Shown here: in pieces, positions 1-13,120 of the stretch
Layout: each line of letters starts with the position of its first letter
Numbering within the stretch: position 1 is the first letter of the stretch
Source of the DNA: Channallabes apus
Taxonomy: Eukaryota > Chordata > Actinopteri > Siluriformes > Clariidae
Reading direction: 5' to 3'
Assembly: GCA_030522415.1 (NCBI GenBank)
Contig: CM060107.1
Coordinates: 55,440,104-55,504,103 of the forward strand
Length of the DNA stretch: 64,000 bases
The notes under the pieces: generated by a model
What the model was told of the DNA's origin: nothing
Database searches by the model: none
The model's input: only the letters and a program-made list of their open reading frames with translations
Translations under genes and position numbers: made by a program

Positions 1-640
1 TTGTGCATCTTTTAGAGAGGCCGGCAGCGGGGAACCTACTGCCAGGTATTTGTCTTTAGGTATGAAGCACTGTGGGGGACCAATGTCCTCAGAAGGCTGT
101 GGATCAATCTCCACCATCACTGGTGTTTCACTGCAGTGGTCTCCAGTGAAATGTTAAGTGTTCGGTTCCTTCCTGCCATGTTTCATGATGACGAACATCT
201 AACATGTGTTGACGTCACAAACTGCTAACGACAGACGCTTCCCTCTGGGGTCTGGTCCCTTGGCCGTCCAGCCCAAGGGATCTGGAGAGGTCATCTTCTC
301 GTGTGGCACATCAATTGCCTCGAAACTATGACTCTATTTCTGGCACTGAAATACTCCCTCCAGCAGCTGAGAGGCTACCGGGTCCTAGTGCGGGTGGACA
401 ACACTCTGTAGTCTTGTAAATCATCACCTGGGCAGACTCTGCTTGCACCACTGGGAAAAGCTAGTGCACCAGATTCAGCTTTGGGACATAGGACAAATCC
501 CTGTCGCTCAGAACGATTTACATTCCAGGACATATGAATATGGGAGCAGACTTGCTGTTCAGGCAAGCTGTGACACACGGGGTTTGGAACCCCCATCCCG
601 AAGTAGTCAGGCATAGCTCCCTCCACTAGGAGAACTTATG
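1..640 (+). mobile_element. decayed DIRS-like retroelement, RNase H region
   Basis: Pieces of one protein in shifting frames read IWRGHLLVWHINCLETMTLF, then LRGYRVLVRVDN, and later a degenerate segment like the RNase H tail of DIRS/Ngaro retrotransposons (PGH..NxGADxLSRQ type). Stops and frameshifts break it, and the left part lies outside the window. Assignment to DIRS rather than another RNase H lineage is by recognition only. Confidence 0.5.
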
Positions 641-967
641 CCCTCAAATGGAGTGTAATGAAAATTGGTGCATAGTAAAACATGTAGACCCAGTCCACTG
701 CCACTATTACAAGAAAATTGACCTCAGGGTTATGCCCTAGTATTCTCAGAACATACATAGCCTCTATTTTGGCTTGTCATGTTCTAACTCATGGGGTTTC
801 TGTGGAAAGCACCTGTAAGCATATTTTAATTAAATATATTTGTGCACGCAGTAATATGACTGAAAACTATTAATCTTATCTTATAGAGATGGGGCAAGGA
901 GAACAGAGTTGAGTCAAGCACAAGGTGATGTCACAGTAGCAAGGACATCTTATATCATGTGCAGTAT

Positions 968-1696
968 GAACTCAAATGAACTCTAGATAGGTTGCCATCT
1001 TAGGTCTGAGATGCTTAGGTAGCCATCTTAGAAGTGTGATGCTTAGTGGACAAAGTGTACTTTAGAACATATGATGTAATCTTTGTACCCAAAAGGACCT
1101 GAACTCAAATGACCTCTAGATATGCTTAGTGGACAGAGTGTACTTTAGAACATATGATGTAATCTTTGTACCCAAAAGCACCTGAGAAGGGAAAGTCCCT
1201 GGACATGATGTAATGTCAGCTGACTCATGGGGTGATCTTAACTGTGAGGTCAAATTAAAGGAACACAGACAAATAACCAAAATGTATAAGAAAAATAAGC
1301 GCCACCCCTATATATTTAAAATAAACAAAGTGAAAAGGTAATGGAAAGTTATTTGCAATAAAAATATGTTATAATGGGAAAAATATGGAGTCAGATGACG
1401 AGGTATATGATGTAACGAAACAAGGTAGAGGAAAGCATGATTGTAATGGGTTAATAATTTGGTAAGAGATGTACAGAGTAGGGGACAAGTTGAGCTCCCC
1501 TCCCCTTGAAAAAACTGTATAAAAAGGCATGTACGGCACTGCCAGATCAGTCTGTCCTTGGTGATGGCTGGATTCATAACCTAGGCTGGCTCACTTTGTT
1601 TTTATTGCTGCAATAAAAACTTATCCTTACTTCATCTAGATCTGCACGGAGTCTGAAGTCTTTCTTTGATTTCTTTTACTAAAAGTTACAGTATTT
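968..1696 (+). repeat. LTR-like segment with U3-type direct repeats
   Basis: A repeat beginning atgcttagtgga recurs at 1039 and 1122 (83-bp period), and gaactcaaatga recurs at 968 and 1101. Downstream are TATAAAAAG (1518-1526) and AATAAA (1612-1617) about 95 bp apart, followed by a T-rich stretch, the layout of an LTR U3-R-U5. No coding region that must belong to it is recognised, so it may be a solitary LTR. Confidence 0.4.
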
Positions 1697-2379
1697 GGTT
1701 AATGTTTTAAATTAGGGCATCTTCAGTGTGGGGAGAATAAAAAATCCACCACACACCTTTTGAACCACTAGAGTCAGCGCCTGTCAGGCTTCGGACACTT
1801 AAGATGTTTTTTCTCATGGCTTTGCAGGCTTGGTCAGCCTCCCCATCTTGCTTAGACTTTGCCCCTGGGCTAGTCAAAGCTATTCTGCATCCTCACTGTA
1901 ACTATTTTCCGAAGGTTCTATTCTCGACTATGCACTCGAAGCCTCTGTCCTCCACCATTTACAGCTCCAGAGCAGGAAAGACTTCACTTACTGTGTCCAC
2001 CTCTTGCTCTTCAGATTTACAGTACATCCCCCGCGATAGCCAGTGACGTAAATCAGAGCAGGTTCTTAGATGTTATGAGCCGCAGCCGAAGGGTGGCCGC
2101 CCAAATATTGGTGGGAGATGCTATTGCCCCTGCCTACCAGGTGATTGGTCACATGGTGGGTATTTAATGTTGTGGCTTACAAAGTGTGTGGGTGAAATTA
2201 ATATTAGAAGTCTCCGCAATTTTCCTCTTACTATGCTGTTGCAGTCTATAGTTGCACTGAGAGTCACTGGCGCTACTCATTTGGAACCTCCAAGGTTGTG
2301 CTGAATGGTCATAGGCTTTACAATGTTTAGCTCCATATGTTTTTTATCTATAGGAATAGCATGTCTTGCACATACTCCA

Positions 2380-2600
2380 CTATAGAACAGAATGGGGATG
2401 GTTGTTTTCCCAGGCTTTCTTCACCATGGCGAGCAGACTGTCTCCTTTCAAATAGTAATTTAAAGGGGGTAAGGCAGATGAAGGGATTCCTCTGAGTGCG
2501 AAGAGGAAAAGAAATATAAGAGCAGCATACTGTAGCATTCCGTTAAGTGTCTGGTTAAACTACTCCACCAGGCCATCTGTCTGGGGATTGTATAGGGATT
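2380..2600 (-). pseudogene. Ty3/gypsy integrase remnant
   Basis: The minus strand reads YNPQTDGLVE, a stop, then FNQTLNGMLQYAALI, the hallmark C-terminal segment of Ty3/gypsy integrases, followed by FALRGIPSSALPP. The in-frame TAG (2560-2562) and surrounding frame breaks show it is dead. Confidence 0.75.
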
Positions 2601-2647
2601 TGTATAAGGAGGCACAAAATTGTGTGCTCCCCGTTTTCTCTTTGTGT

Positions 2648-4700
2648 AATAGGTTTAGGTTTAGGTTTAGTTTATTTATAAAGCACATTTATAACAGCCA
2701 TGAGACTGACCAAAGTGCTGTACATCCACATCATATCATCATAAAATGGCTAAAAATACACTATACACACAAAATGTACAGTAATAGGCTAAAAATACAC
2801 TATACATACAACAACAAAATAGGCACAGTAGCGCCTAGTAGGCCAGGGAAAACAGATGGGTTTTTAAAAGGGCTTTAAAAATAGTCAAACTGGGAGCCGT
2901 TCGAATATCAAATGGCAAGTCATTCCAGAGACGAGGCCCAATAACCGAAAAAGCACGGTCACCTCTACGCTTAAGTCTGGAGTGTGGGATTAAGAGGAGG
3001 TTCTGGTCGCAGGATCACAATCTTCTCAGGGGGGTATGATGGTGCAGCAATTCAGATAAGTAGATGGTTGCTTTCTGGTGTAATGATTTAAAAACAAATA
3101 GTAAAATTTTTAAATGAATTCTGAATTGAACAGGCAGCCAATGAAGGGTTTTCAGAAGCGTAGTCACATGATCCCTTTTTTTCTTTTTCAGAAGAAATTT
3201 AGCAGTAGCGTTCTGAACCAGTTGAAGACGGGCGATTTGAGCTTTAGAAACACCATAATAAAAAGAGTTGCAATAATCAAGCCGTGTTGTAATGAAGGCA
3301 TGAATGGCCATCTCTAGAGTCTTATCAGTGAGAAAAGGTTTAATTTTAGCGAGCGTACGGAGCTGATAAAAGCTAGAACCAATCACGGTAGAGATTTGTT
3401 TCTCAAGTTTTAGTTTATCATCTAACAGGAAACCTAAATTCCGAACCTGAGAGGATCTAAAAGCTGATAGAGGACCCAGATCAAGATCAGGGGCCTTCAT
3501 GTGTTCCGATGGGCCAAAGACTATCACCTCAGTTTTCTTTTCATTAAGGGATAAAAAGTTATGAGATAACCAAGATTTAACTTCCTCTAAACAGGATAGC
3601 AAAGTAGCCATGGCCAGACCATAATTTTTCTTAAAAGGTAAGTAAATTTGCGTATCGTATGCGTAAAAGTGGAAAGATACCCCATGTTTCCTAAAATTGG
3701 AGCCCAGAGGTAGCATGTACAATGAGAATAGAGTGCGAGCCAGCACAGAGCCTTGTGGAAGACCACAGGGAAATGAAGAAGTCGATGAGGAAAACTCTCC
3801 TATTCTTATATACATATTTTGTGTCAGATAAAAATGATTGAAACCACTTTAAGACTATGCCAGAGAGGCCCACCCAAGACTCAAGTCTATTTAGTAATAT
3901 TGAGGGATTAATAGTGTCGAAGGCAGCTGATAAATCTAAAAGAACAAGGACCACAGAATCCCCTCTGTCTGTGTCTAAAAAGATGTCATTTAACACTCTC
4001 AAAAGAGCTGATTCAGTACTGTGGGCTGCCTTAAAACCAGATTGGAAATGCTCAAATAGACTGTTTAAACCAAGAAAGGATTGAAGTTCAAAAAACACAA
4101 TCTTTTCCAAGACCTTAGACACAAATGGTAAAATGGAGATAGGACGATAATTTTTTAAAACAGACGGATCGAGTGAGGGCTTCTTGAGGAGGAGTGATAG
4201 TAGCCACTTTCAAATTAGTAGGAACCATGCCTGTTGAGAGGCATTTGTTAAAGAAGGACACCAGGCCCGGTCCGACCGAGTCAATGATTTGTTTTAAAAA
4301 TCTAGGATGAATAAGATCATATGGAGAGAAAGATGGTTTCAGTTTAGCAATAAGTGTCTTTGAGTGTCTGAATAGAAACTGGTTCGAAAACCTTCCATGA
4401 TGCAGACAACGGCTGGGGAACGGGTTGCTTGAGAGAGAAAATAAAAGCTCTCAGATCAGGTTTAGTTACTTTGTCCTTAAAAAGTCGTGAGACATTTTCA
4501 CAGAGGGCGACAGAAGCAACTGACACAGAGTTTCCAGGGGGATTGACAACAGAGTTAATAACAGAAAACAGCACCTTAGGTCTAGACTGATTATGCAAAA
4601 TTAAGTTTGAAAAGTAGGTCGCCTTAGCTGATTTGGCGGCTCTCTGATAAGCCGATAAACTGTCTTTGAACAGCTGTAAAGAAATGTTTAAGTTGTCTTT
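2648..4700 (-). mobile_element. L2/CR1-like LINE, 5' truncated, broken reverse transcriptase
   Basis: Two overlapping frames (3691-4122 and 3015-3815) encode reverse transcriptase pieces: [37 protein letters not shown], then FHFYAYDTQIYLP and LHWLPVQFRIHLKILLFVFK. The catalytic YADD box reads YAYD and a frameshift separates the halves. An upstream fragment (4344-4598) carries more of the 5' region. The 3' tail is ggttta repeats at about 2650. Confidence 0.85.
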
Positions 4701-4972
4701 TTTCCACTTTCACTCAGCACAGTAGTGTAATATAACAAACCCTCACGGATGAAAAATTATGATAATGGTGCAGGACTATTGCCATCATTGGCCTCTCCCT
4801 CTAATGCCCATACTTGACCCTATCTGCAAAACAAATATGAATACATAAAACACTGCTGGTGTGTTTAACAGATATTACAGATCTAAAAAACAAACTTCAG
4901 TTGAGTTCAGATCTCTCTCGCTCACTCTCTCTCTCTCGCTATCACTGAGTCTGAATTTGTGATTTCAGCAAA

Positions 4973-5406
4973 ATGGCTGAGGGAGATATTTTAAGAAAAC
5001 AAGATCAGTTCATCTGTCCAGTGTGTCCAGGATCTGTGTGACTATCCCCTGTGGTTCAGAAACTGAAGAAGAAGACTGAAGTCCAAGCTGCTTCTCTTGC
5101 TCACTGTTACACTGGACCTGGAGATGTAGAGTGTGATTTCTGTACTGAGAAAAAACATAAAACTTTAATGTACACAGTCTGATGTGCCTGGTTTGTTACT
5201 GTGAAATTCATCTGAAACCTTATTTTGAACATCCTGCTAAAAAAAAACATACATTAGTTGATACATCCAAAAATCTCCAAAAGAAGATCTGCTCTATAAA
5301 TAATGAAGCTCTGAAGATCTACTGCCACATTGTTCAAACATGCATCTGATAATCACAAAGTACACACCACCATCACTGAGGCAGCAGAAAGAGCTGAGAA
5401 TGAGGT
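4973..5406 (+). pseudogene. finTRIM-like pseudogene, first-exon fragment
   Basis: It starts MAEGDILRKQDQFICPVCPG, the N-terminus of fish finTRIM proteins. It then jumps to KKTEVQAASLAHCYTGPGDV and ECDFCTEKKHKTL (B-box region), and further on to an AAERAENE segment before a gtgaga at the position of the first intron. Most of the RING finger between the first Cys pair and the linker is deleted, and in-frame stops are present. Confidence 0.8.
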
Positions 5407-5409
5407 GAG

Positions 5410-6108
5410 AAAGTTTTTAAAAATAATTTTTATCTTAGGTTATAATATTTCATGTTTTGTGTTTCAATCCCAAAAAAAATTGAAATTATTTTTAGATTTG
5501 TATTACAATTGTCCACAGTGTCAAGTAATGTTTTCACACCAGTTATTGAACATTTTAGTCCTCGCCAATCTGTGAAACTGTTTGATACAAGTGTAGATAA
5601 CTTTAAGATGCTTGAAAACTGGAACGTAAATAGATTGCTCATGCTGCAAAAGTCTCCTTTGCACTACAAACAACATTTCCAGTAGTCTATGTTAAATTCC
5701 AAAATTAGTGCAGATAAAAGAAAGTATAATAACCATGCCTTCAATGCTAACCACAACTATAGTTGAACTAATGGAAAATATCAGTAAAATAATGTTACAT
5801 GGTTTGTTAGGTTGCTAAAAGGAACAAGGAAGGACATTATTTTTATATACACAGTATGCTTGCAAATGTTTCTTGAAACAAGCATGTCAAATTTTAAAAC
5901 AAATTAGATAATTTCTAAGGACTTTGCTTTCTCAGTAAACCCCTAAGTCTGCTTTTATTGCCCCAGTGTCCAGAGGGTTAAAACTCAAAAACATCAGGTT
6001 ATGGCTGCACCTCAACCATGAAAGTTATAAGCATTAATAGACCAGCAGGCCTTTAATGCCTCATGCCAGCTGTACTTATGTTCTCTATTAATGATACTGT
6101 TTAAATGC
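5410..6108. other. AT-rich sequence, nothing recognised
   Basis: It may be the first intron of the dead finTRIM copy. I see no exon-like conservation, RNA gene or repeat boundary. Confidence 0.4.
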
Positions 6109-6109
6109 C

Positions 6110-6180
6110 ATATACAGGTCCCCGCGACCCTAAATACAGGATAAAGCGGTATAGAAGATGAATGAATGAATGAATGTTCT
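6110..6180 (+). repeat. tail fragment of a tRNA-derived SINE
   Basis: The sequence ccgcgaccctaaatacagg, cggtatagaagatgaatg and the gaatgaatgaatg tail match the 3' end of the fuller SINE copies at 15.7 kb and 47.2 kb. Confidence 0.7.
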
Positions 6181-6339
6181 ATATACGTTAACTTCAACTC
6201 TATTAACGTTAGCATTTTTTATCAGTCTGCACATGATCACAATCTTGGATTTGTATCCTTTATTGAGGGTTGTTTTATTTTTGTTGTTGATTTTTTTTTT
6301 CAAAATAATTTCCATAAAAGTAAATTCTAGGTAAATGCA

Positions 6340-7830
6340 GAAAAAAAACTATTCTAAAAAATTAGCATATTGTGATGAAGTTAATTATTTTCTGTAATGT
6401 ACTGATAAACATTAGACTTTCATATATTTTAGATTCATTACACACAACTGAAGTAGTTCAAGCCTTTTATTGTTTTAATATTGATGATTGTGGCATACAG
6501 CTCATGAAAACCCAAAATCCCTATCTCAAAAAATTAGCATATTTCATCCGACCAATAAAAGAAAAGTGTTTTTAATCCAAAAAAGACAACCTTCAAATAA
6601 TTATGTTCAGTTATGCACTCAATACTTGGTTGGGAATCCTTTTGCAGAAATGACTGCTCCAATGTTGTGTGGCATGGAGGCAATCAGCCTGTGGCACTGC
6701 TGAGGTGTTATGGAGGCTCAGGATGCTTCGATAGCAGCCTTAAGCTCATCCAGAGTGTTGGGTCTTGTGTCTCTCAACTTTCTCTTCACAATATCCCACA
6801 GATTCTCTATGGGGTTCAGGTCAGGAGAGTTGGCAGGCCAATTGAGCACAGTAATACCATGGTCAGTAAACCATTTACCAGTGGTTTTGGCCCTGTGAGC
6901 AGGTGCCAGGTCGTGCTGAAAAATGAAATCTTCATCTCCATAAAGCTTTTCAGCAGATGGAAGCATGAAGTGCTCCAAAATCTCCTGATAGCTAGCTGCA
7001 TTGACCCTGCCCTTGATAAAACACAGTGGACCAACACCAGCAGCTGACATGGCACCCCAGACCATCACTGACTGTGGGTACTTGACACTGGACTTCAGGC
7101 ATTTTGGCATTTCCCTCTCCCCAGTCTTCCTCCAGACTCTGGCACCTTGATTTCCGAATGACATGCAAAATTTGCAACCTGTAGCCCATTTCCTGCACAC
7201 GCCTGTACACGGTGGCTCTGGATGTTTCTACTCCAGACTCAGTCCACTGCTTCCGCAGGTCCCCCAAGGTCTGGAATCGGTCCTTCTCCACAATCTTCCT
7301 CAGGGCCCGGTCACCTCTTCTCGTTGTGCAGCGTTTTCTGCCACACTTTTTCCTTCCCACAGACTTCCCACTGAGGTGCCTTGATACAGCACTCTGGGAA
7401 CAGCCTATACGTTCAGAAATGTCTTTCTGTGTCTTACCCTCTTGCTTGAGGGTGTCAATGATGGCCTTCTGGACAGCAGTCAGGTCGGCAGTCTTACCCA
7501 TGATTACGGTTTTGAGTAATGAACCAGGCTGGGAGTTTTTAAAAGCCTCAGGAATCTTTTGCAGGTGTTTAGAGTTAATTAGTTGATTCAGATGATTAGG
7601 TTAATAGCTCGTTTAGAGAACTTTTTCATGACATGCTAATTTTTTGAGATAGGAATGTTGGGTTTTCATGAGATGTATGCCACAATCATCAATATTAAAA
7701 CAATAAAAGGCTTGAACTACTTTAGTTGTGTGTAATGAATCTAAAATATATGAAAGTCTAATGTTTATCAGTACATTACAGAAAATAATGACCTTCATCA
7801 CAATATGCTAATTTTTTTGAGAAGGACCTG
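6340..7830 (-). mobile_element. Tc1-like transposon with long TIRs and deleted transposase
   Basis: Inverted repeats of roughly 200 bp (about 6350-6560 and 7610-7825, both with ttagcatattgtgatgaag) flank two transposase pieces. The N-terminal helix-turn-helix half (6992-7501, from MGKTADLTAVQKAIIDTLKQ to QEMGYRLQ) and the catalytic C-terminal half (6718-7200, SFGNQGARVW to SPDLNPIENLW) meet in different frames near 7160. The stretch holding the first catalytic Asp is missing. Confidence 0.88.
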
Positions 7831-7935
7831 TACAGTGATCATATAGACAAGTTAAACCTGACTGTTGTTTAGGTGGAATGATCAGTTGCTATATTTGAAA
7901 GCATTTTAAAAACATTTTGCAATTACTGTAACATT

Positions 7936-10170
7936 CAATTCAGTTCAATTTTATTTATATAGCGCTTTTAACAATGGTCATTGTCTCAAAGCAGCTTCAC
8001 AAAAATGAAAGAAAATGTACAAAAAAAAAATAAAAAAAAAATAATAATAATAATAATAATTTTAGAAAAGAAAATAATTGGAAGTGTGTATGTGTGAGAA
8101 AAATGTGTAGATAATAATAATGAGACGAATGAATGAAATTTCTCTGATGAGCAAGCCAAGGGTGACGGCGACGGTGGCAAGGAAAAACTCCCTGAGATGG
8201 CATTAGGAAGAAACCTTGAGAGGAACCAGACTCAACAGGGAACCCATCCTCATTTGGGTGATAACAGATAGAAATGATATAACATCTTGTGTGTTGTGCA
8301 GGTGAAAATTCAATATGACAGAAATTATTTAAATTGACATGACCAGTTCAGCATAGGGACGAGTCAGTAGGTGCAGAGGGCAGATGAGGTCTGGATCACT
8401 GGAAGCACAGGAGCAGCATGTGTAGCTCCAACCATCATAAAGCTGAATCCAGCTGGAGCTGGTCCTTCTCTGGATGCCTCAGGAACCTCGCAGGGTCGGC
8501 CTTTGCTACTGAAGCTGGCACAATCTCCCGATGCCTCGGGATGGGTAGAGAAATACAGAACAGATGGGGAGAATTAGCGTAGTTGTCATTCGGGATAGGT
8601 GTACTGGAGTATGAGATTATGGGATGAGTTATGTGTATGCCAGATTAAAAAGATGCGTCTTGAGTCTACTTTTGAACTGAGAAACCATGTCTGCTCCCCG
8701 AACACTGTCTGGAAGGCTATTCCAAAGCTTTGGAGCTAAATATGAAAAAGCCCTACCCCCTTTTGTAGATTTTGAAATTCTGGGAACTACCAGAAGTCCG
8801 GAGTTTTGTGATCTTAAGGCGCGTGGTGGATTGTAGCGTATCAGAAGACTGGTTAGGTATGTGGGAGCTAAACCATTTAAGGCCTTGTATGTAAGTAATA
8901 CTATTTTTTTATTTATTCTAAACTGAACAGGTAGCCAGTGCAAGGATGATAATATTGGGGTTATATGATCATATTTTCTGGATCTAGTGAGAACCCTGGC
9001 GGCTGCATTTTGGACTAACTGAAGCTTGTTTATTGAGGATGCAGGACAACCACCTAGTAATGCATTACAATAGTCCAGTCTGGAGGTCATGAATGCATGA
9101 ACTAGCTTTTCTGCATCAGATACGGATAAGATTCCTAAGTTTAGCAATATTTCGAAGATGGAAAAAGGCTGTTTTTGTGATATTTGAAATGTGATTTTCA
9201 AAAGACCAGTTACTGTCTAATATTACGCCCAGGCCTTTTACTGCTGAGCTGGTAGTAACAGTACATCCTTCTAAGCACAGGCTGAATTGTGAAAGCTGTT
9301 GTGTGCTGGTTTTTGGGCCAATAAGTAATATCTCTGTCTTATCTGAATTTAATAAAAGAAAGTTATTGGTCATCCAATCTTTTATGTCCTGGACACACTC
9401 AGTTAATCTAGACAACTTAGGTATTTCGTCTGGTTTAGTTGAGATATATAATTGGGTATCATCAGCATAACAATGGAAACTAATCCCATGTCTTCTAATC
9501 ATGTTACCCAAGGGAAGCATGTATATTGAGAACAACAGAGGTCCTAAAACTGACCCTTGTGGGACCCCATATTTCACTGGCATTACACCAGACGGTTCTC
9601 CGTTTAGATCTACAAAATGGTAGCGATCAGACAGGTAAGATCTAACCCATTTTAATGCCTGTCCCTGAATACCTATATAATTTTGTAAGTGATCTATGAG
9701 AATATTATGATCTATAGTGTCGAATGCAGCACTAAGATCGAGCAGGACTAGCAATGAGATGCAGCCTTGGTCTGAAGCTAAAAACAAGTCGTTTGTAATC
9801 TTAACTAGTGCAGTTTCTGTGCTATGATGGGGCCTGAAACCTGACTGAAATTCTTCAAAGATGTTGTTATCCTGCAAGAATGTGCATATTTGAGCTGATA
9901 CTACTTTTTCTAGTATTTTTTATATGAACATAAGGTTTGAAATCGGTCTGTAATTTGTTATTTCATTCGCGTCCAAATTAGATTTTTTAAGAAGCGGCTT
10001 AATAACTGCTAACTTGAAAGGTTTAGGGACGTGACCTAGATATAATGAAGACATCAAGACAGAGGTTGCAGGAAGGGATATGATACCAGAATATAGATAC
10101 ACAAGCAGACACCAAGTGCAGATGACACAGGCGGGGCAATCGGGAGAGACGCTCCACACCTGGCTGTACT
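7936..10170 (-). mobile_element. L2/CR1-like LINE, 5' truncated
   Basis: Reverse transcriptase pieces at 9920-10159 (KPLLKKSNLDANEITNYRPI), 9116-9877 ([36 protein letters not shown], intact YADD) and 8629-9201 (LHWLPVQFRINKKIVLLTYK to NSLPDSVRGADMV) follow in order on the minus strand. A 3' UTR of about 690 bp ends in a tttatttatatagcgc-type tail at about 7940. Frameshifts split it, but it is younger than the 2.6-4.7 kb copy. Confidence 0.88.
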
Positions 10171-11189
10171 TAGCTCATCCATTCTGTGATAGGGTCGAGT
10201 TCAAGTGCAAGACCAAGGCAAAGACAAGGTCTGCATCAAAAAGATACTGAAGCACACAATGTGATAAGAATGCTCCAATGTGAAAAGAATAAGAGAACAG
10301 TGAGAATAAAAGAAAGAACTGAAAAGAAGACCAAACAAAAGAAAGAAAAACCCACTAAAGGGACAACCAACCATGTCTCGAGCAGACGAGAGAGTTTATT
10401 ATTTCCTTACTAAAGTTATGCACACATTGTGCACCTAACTTTTGAACCCCTCTGAAGCCCTGTACAAGGACACTTATGTTCATCTCCAGGCAGGCTGTGA
10501 AGTTCGGTTCACATAACAGCAGTAGATTAGGCATAATGCCCACGGTACATTTAAAGACTGAAAGCATAACATTTCACTTCATGTAAAAGTCAAAGTAATA
10601 TACAATCTCATCTCTGTGTCACAGATTGCTCTAGGGATCTTTGGTGTCCTTTACTAAAACTAAATTAGGCATATGGCAAGAGGATGAATTGTGTAATTAA
10701 TTAATAAACAGGTTTCATAAATAAGAAACAAATGACATTCTTTGCATTTTCTAATTCATAAATGTTGCCGACTTTGTTTAGAAATGTCAATCAAATTATC
10801 TGCCGTTTTTAGCAGATCCATCAGATTTAAGTACACATGACTAATACAGTATGAAAACTAATTACTAGTCGTCCAATCATAGTTATAGCAATAAGGTAAA
10901 CTTGAATGAATTTCGATATTAATGTCGTTAGATATTGTACAGTCAGTACAGCAGTAAAAGTCTCCCACGTTGTTGAAATTGCTTTTTGTTCATTTAAGCT
11001 GTATTTTATCTCACACAATCTTAGAGGAACAAGATAAACTAATAAATACATGGTTCATTAGAAACTGACCAAGATTTTAAATACAAACAAAATGGTTGGA
11101 TGTTGGTTAAAAACGAAATCAATAAAAGATCCAATAAAAACACAACAGTTTAGTGCTGTTTAAAGGTCAATAAATGACACGAGAAGTGA
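10171..11189. other. AT-rich intergenic sequence
   Basis: No exon, RNA gene or classifiable repeat seen between the LINE and the lama2 3' end. Confidence 0.5.
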
Positions 11190-11585
11190 AAGCACAAACT
11201 GTATTTTTTTTTTATTTATGATCAGGTCAAGTACAAATCCCTTGAAATGATGCATAAGTACAAAACTGTGTCTATAAGAACACAATCCCGGTCCAAAATG
11301 ACTGCTAATAATAACAGCGATGAGTTAAAACCAGATTTAACATTGGGGCTGTGGTCTATACGAGGGTGTTAGCAGTGTATGAGCAGTGTGTTCATTTATA
11401 AATCCCTGCAGCAAGTGTTACAAATGAAAGTATAACAAAGGTGTGCTGCACGTGTGGTGGATTTGGTTTGGGTTCATTTTTACAACAGCGCAAAAAACTT
11501 CATTGGTGTTTTTCTCCCAGAGTTGAATCACTTTCTGAAAAGAAGTGGTTAGATAAAAGCAGTGTGTGTGTATATATATGTGTGT
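11190..11585 (-). other. lama2: lama2 3' untranslated region
   Basis: About 390 nt follow the stop codon before the only good poly(A) signal. No other open frame is present. The low boundary is inferred from the signal and a GT/T-rich stretch just beyond it. Confidence 0.65.
11211..11216 (-). promoter_or_regulatory. lama2: poly(A) signal AATAAA for lama2
   Basis: AATAAA on the minus strand, 370 nt after the stop codon, followed by an A run and then a T/GT-rich element at about 11165-11195 in the sense direction. Confidence 0.65.
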
Positions 11586-11740
11586 CTATGCAGCAGGACA
11601 AGTGAGGGGCTGGACCCCTTTGATCTCCAGCGCTTTGTTGAGCTGAACCTCCAGAACTTTTCCTGCTTTAATCAGCTTTATGTTTCTCATGCAGCCTTTA
11701 AAGGGAGTACTGATGGTCAGACCAAACTGTTTCAGGCCCT
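11586..11740 (-). CDS. lama2: lama2 exon w46: terminal coding exon
   Basis: The acceptor is (TG)n followed by ttttacag|AGGGCC. It encodes LKQFGLTISTPFKGCMRNIK and ALEIKGVQPLTCPAA, then TAG at 11586-11588. This is the same length and ending as mammalian alpha-2. Confidence 0.97.
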
Positions 11741-11744
11741 CTGT

Positions 11745-11794
<50 letters not shown>

Positions 11795-13087
11795 GAGAAG
11801 TAAATTACACAAAGAGAAATAAAAAACTACAACTAGCACCAGCATGAAAGTCACTTTAGGGACAAATAATGCGAAGAAATAACTATAAAGAAAGTTCGAA
11901 ATATACCCACTGAGTGTCAATACACATTTTTGTTGGTTTCCATGGCAACAAGCGCCATGCGTTGTATTATCCGATTGGGTGCACCTGACACCGTAAACCC
12001 CAAACTTTTCCCAATTAGTATTATCATTCTATCAACATAGCAATGGTTTGATTGACGCACCAGGATAACCGCCCACGTAGACAGGGTCGCTGGTGTCGGC
12101 GGAGGCGGAGCTAGCGTCCGGACTGACTGCTTCAGATTTTCTGCCATCTACAATCAGCTCGAGGCGGTGCTTCAGTTTGTGGGCGGTGACAGAATGCCAC
12201 CGTCCATCACAAAGCTCCGCCCCTTGGTCCATGGCCGTGACACGCCCCACTCCGTTATCAGCATGGAAAAGGAGCTGGAGAGACAGATATAGAGAGAGAC
12301 AGATAGAGATATAACACAATTTATTCCTTTTTCTTTTAAAATAATTTCACCCTTTTCATCCCTTCTTCTCATTTACATTATTACTAATACTGTATCTTTT
12401 TTCCTCCCTCTTTCTTTAAATTCACCCCTTTCACACTTTTCTTCCACTGTCTCACATCCCGCTTTTTTAACCCATGTACGTCTCTCAATCCAGCTCTCAT
12501 TTGTTCTCTCTTTTTATCCATCTTTCTTTGACACTTTTCTATTCCTTCTCATCCACTTCCCAATCTCTCTCTCTCTCTCTCTCTTTTCTTCCATGCCTCC
12601 TTTATAGCACCGTCTATTCCTTCATCTCCCTCACACACACACACACACACACACACCTTGCCGTTGATGAGTTCGATGCCGAGTCCGTCCATTATCTGGC
12701 CGCTGACTCCGAGCAGGACTCCACTGCTGCTGCTGGTGCGGAACTCCAGCTCCACCGTCACGTCGTTTCCGACTCTGTAGGTGCTCACTGTTCAAATAAA
12801 ACTCTGGTTTGAGACCGAGTCTTGTCTTCACGATGTCAGGTGCAATTCTTGATTAGTGCAGTGTGTGATTTGGGACACAGCCCGAGCTCACCTGCTTTAG
12901 CGTATCCCGTGCCGCTGAAGTATGAGCCGCTCTGTGTTTTGGTGAAACATGTGCCCACGCGGTAGCTGGAGTTGGGATTTTCCAGATCCTGTGGTCCGTT
13001 CGTCATCCGGAAGTTCCTGATGCAGCCATTAATGCTGTACACCACCTACACACACGGCAAGTTATCACAATTTTCAACTGTTGTTTG

Positions 13088-13120
<33 letters not shown>

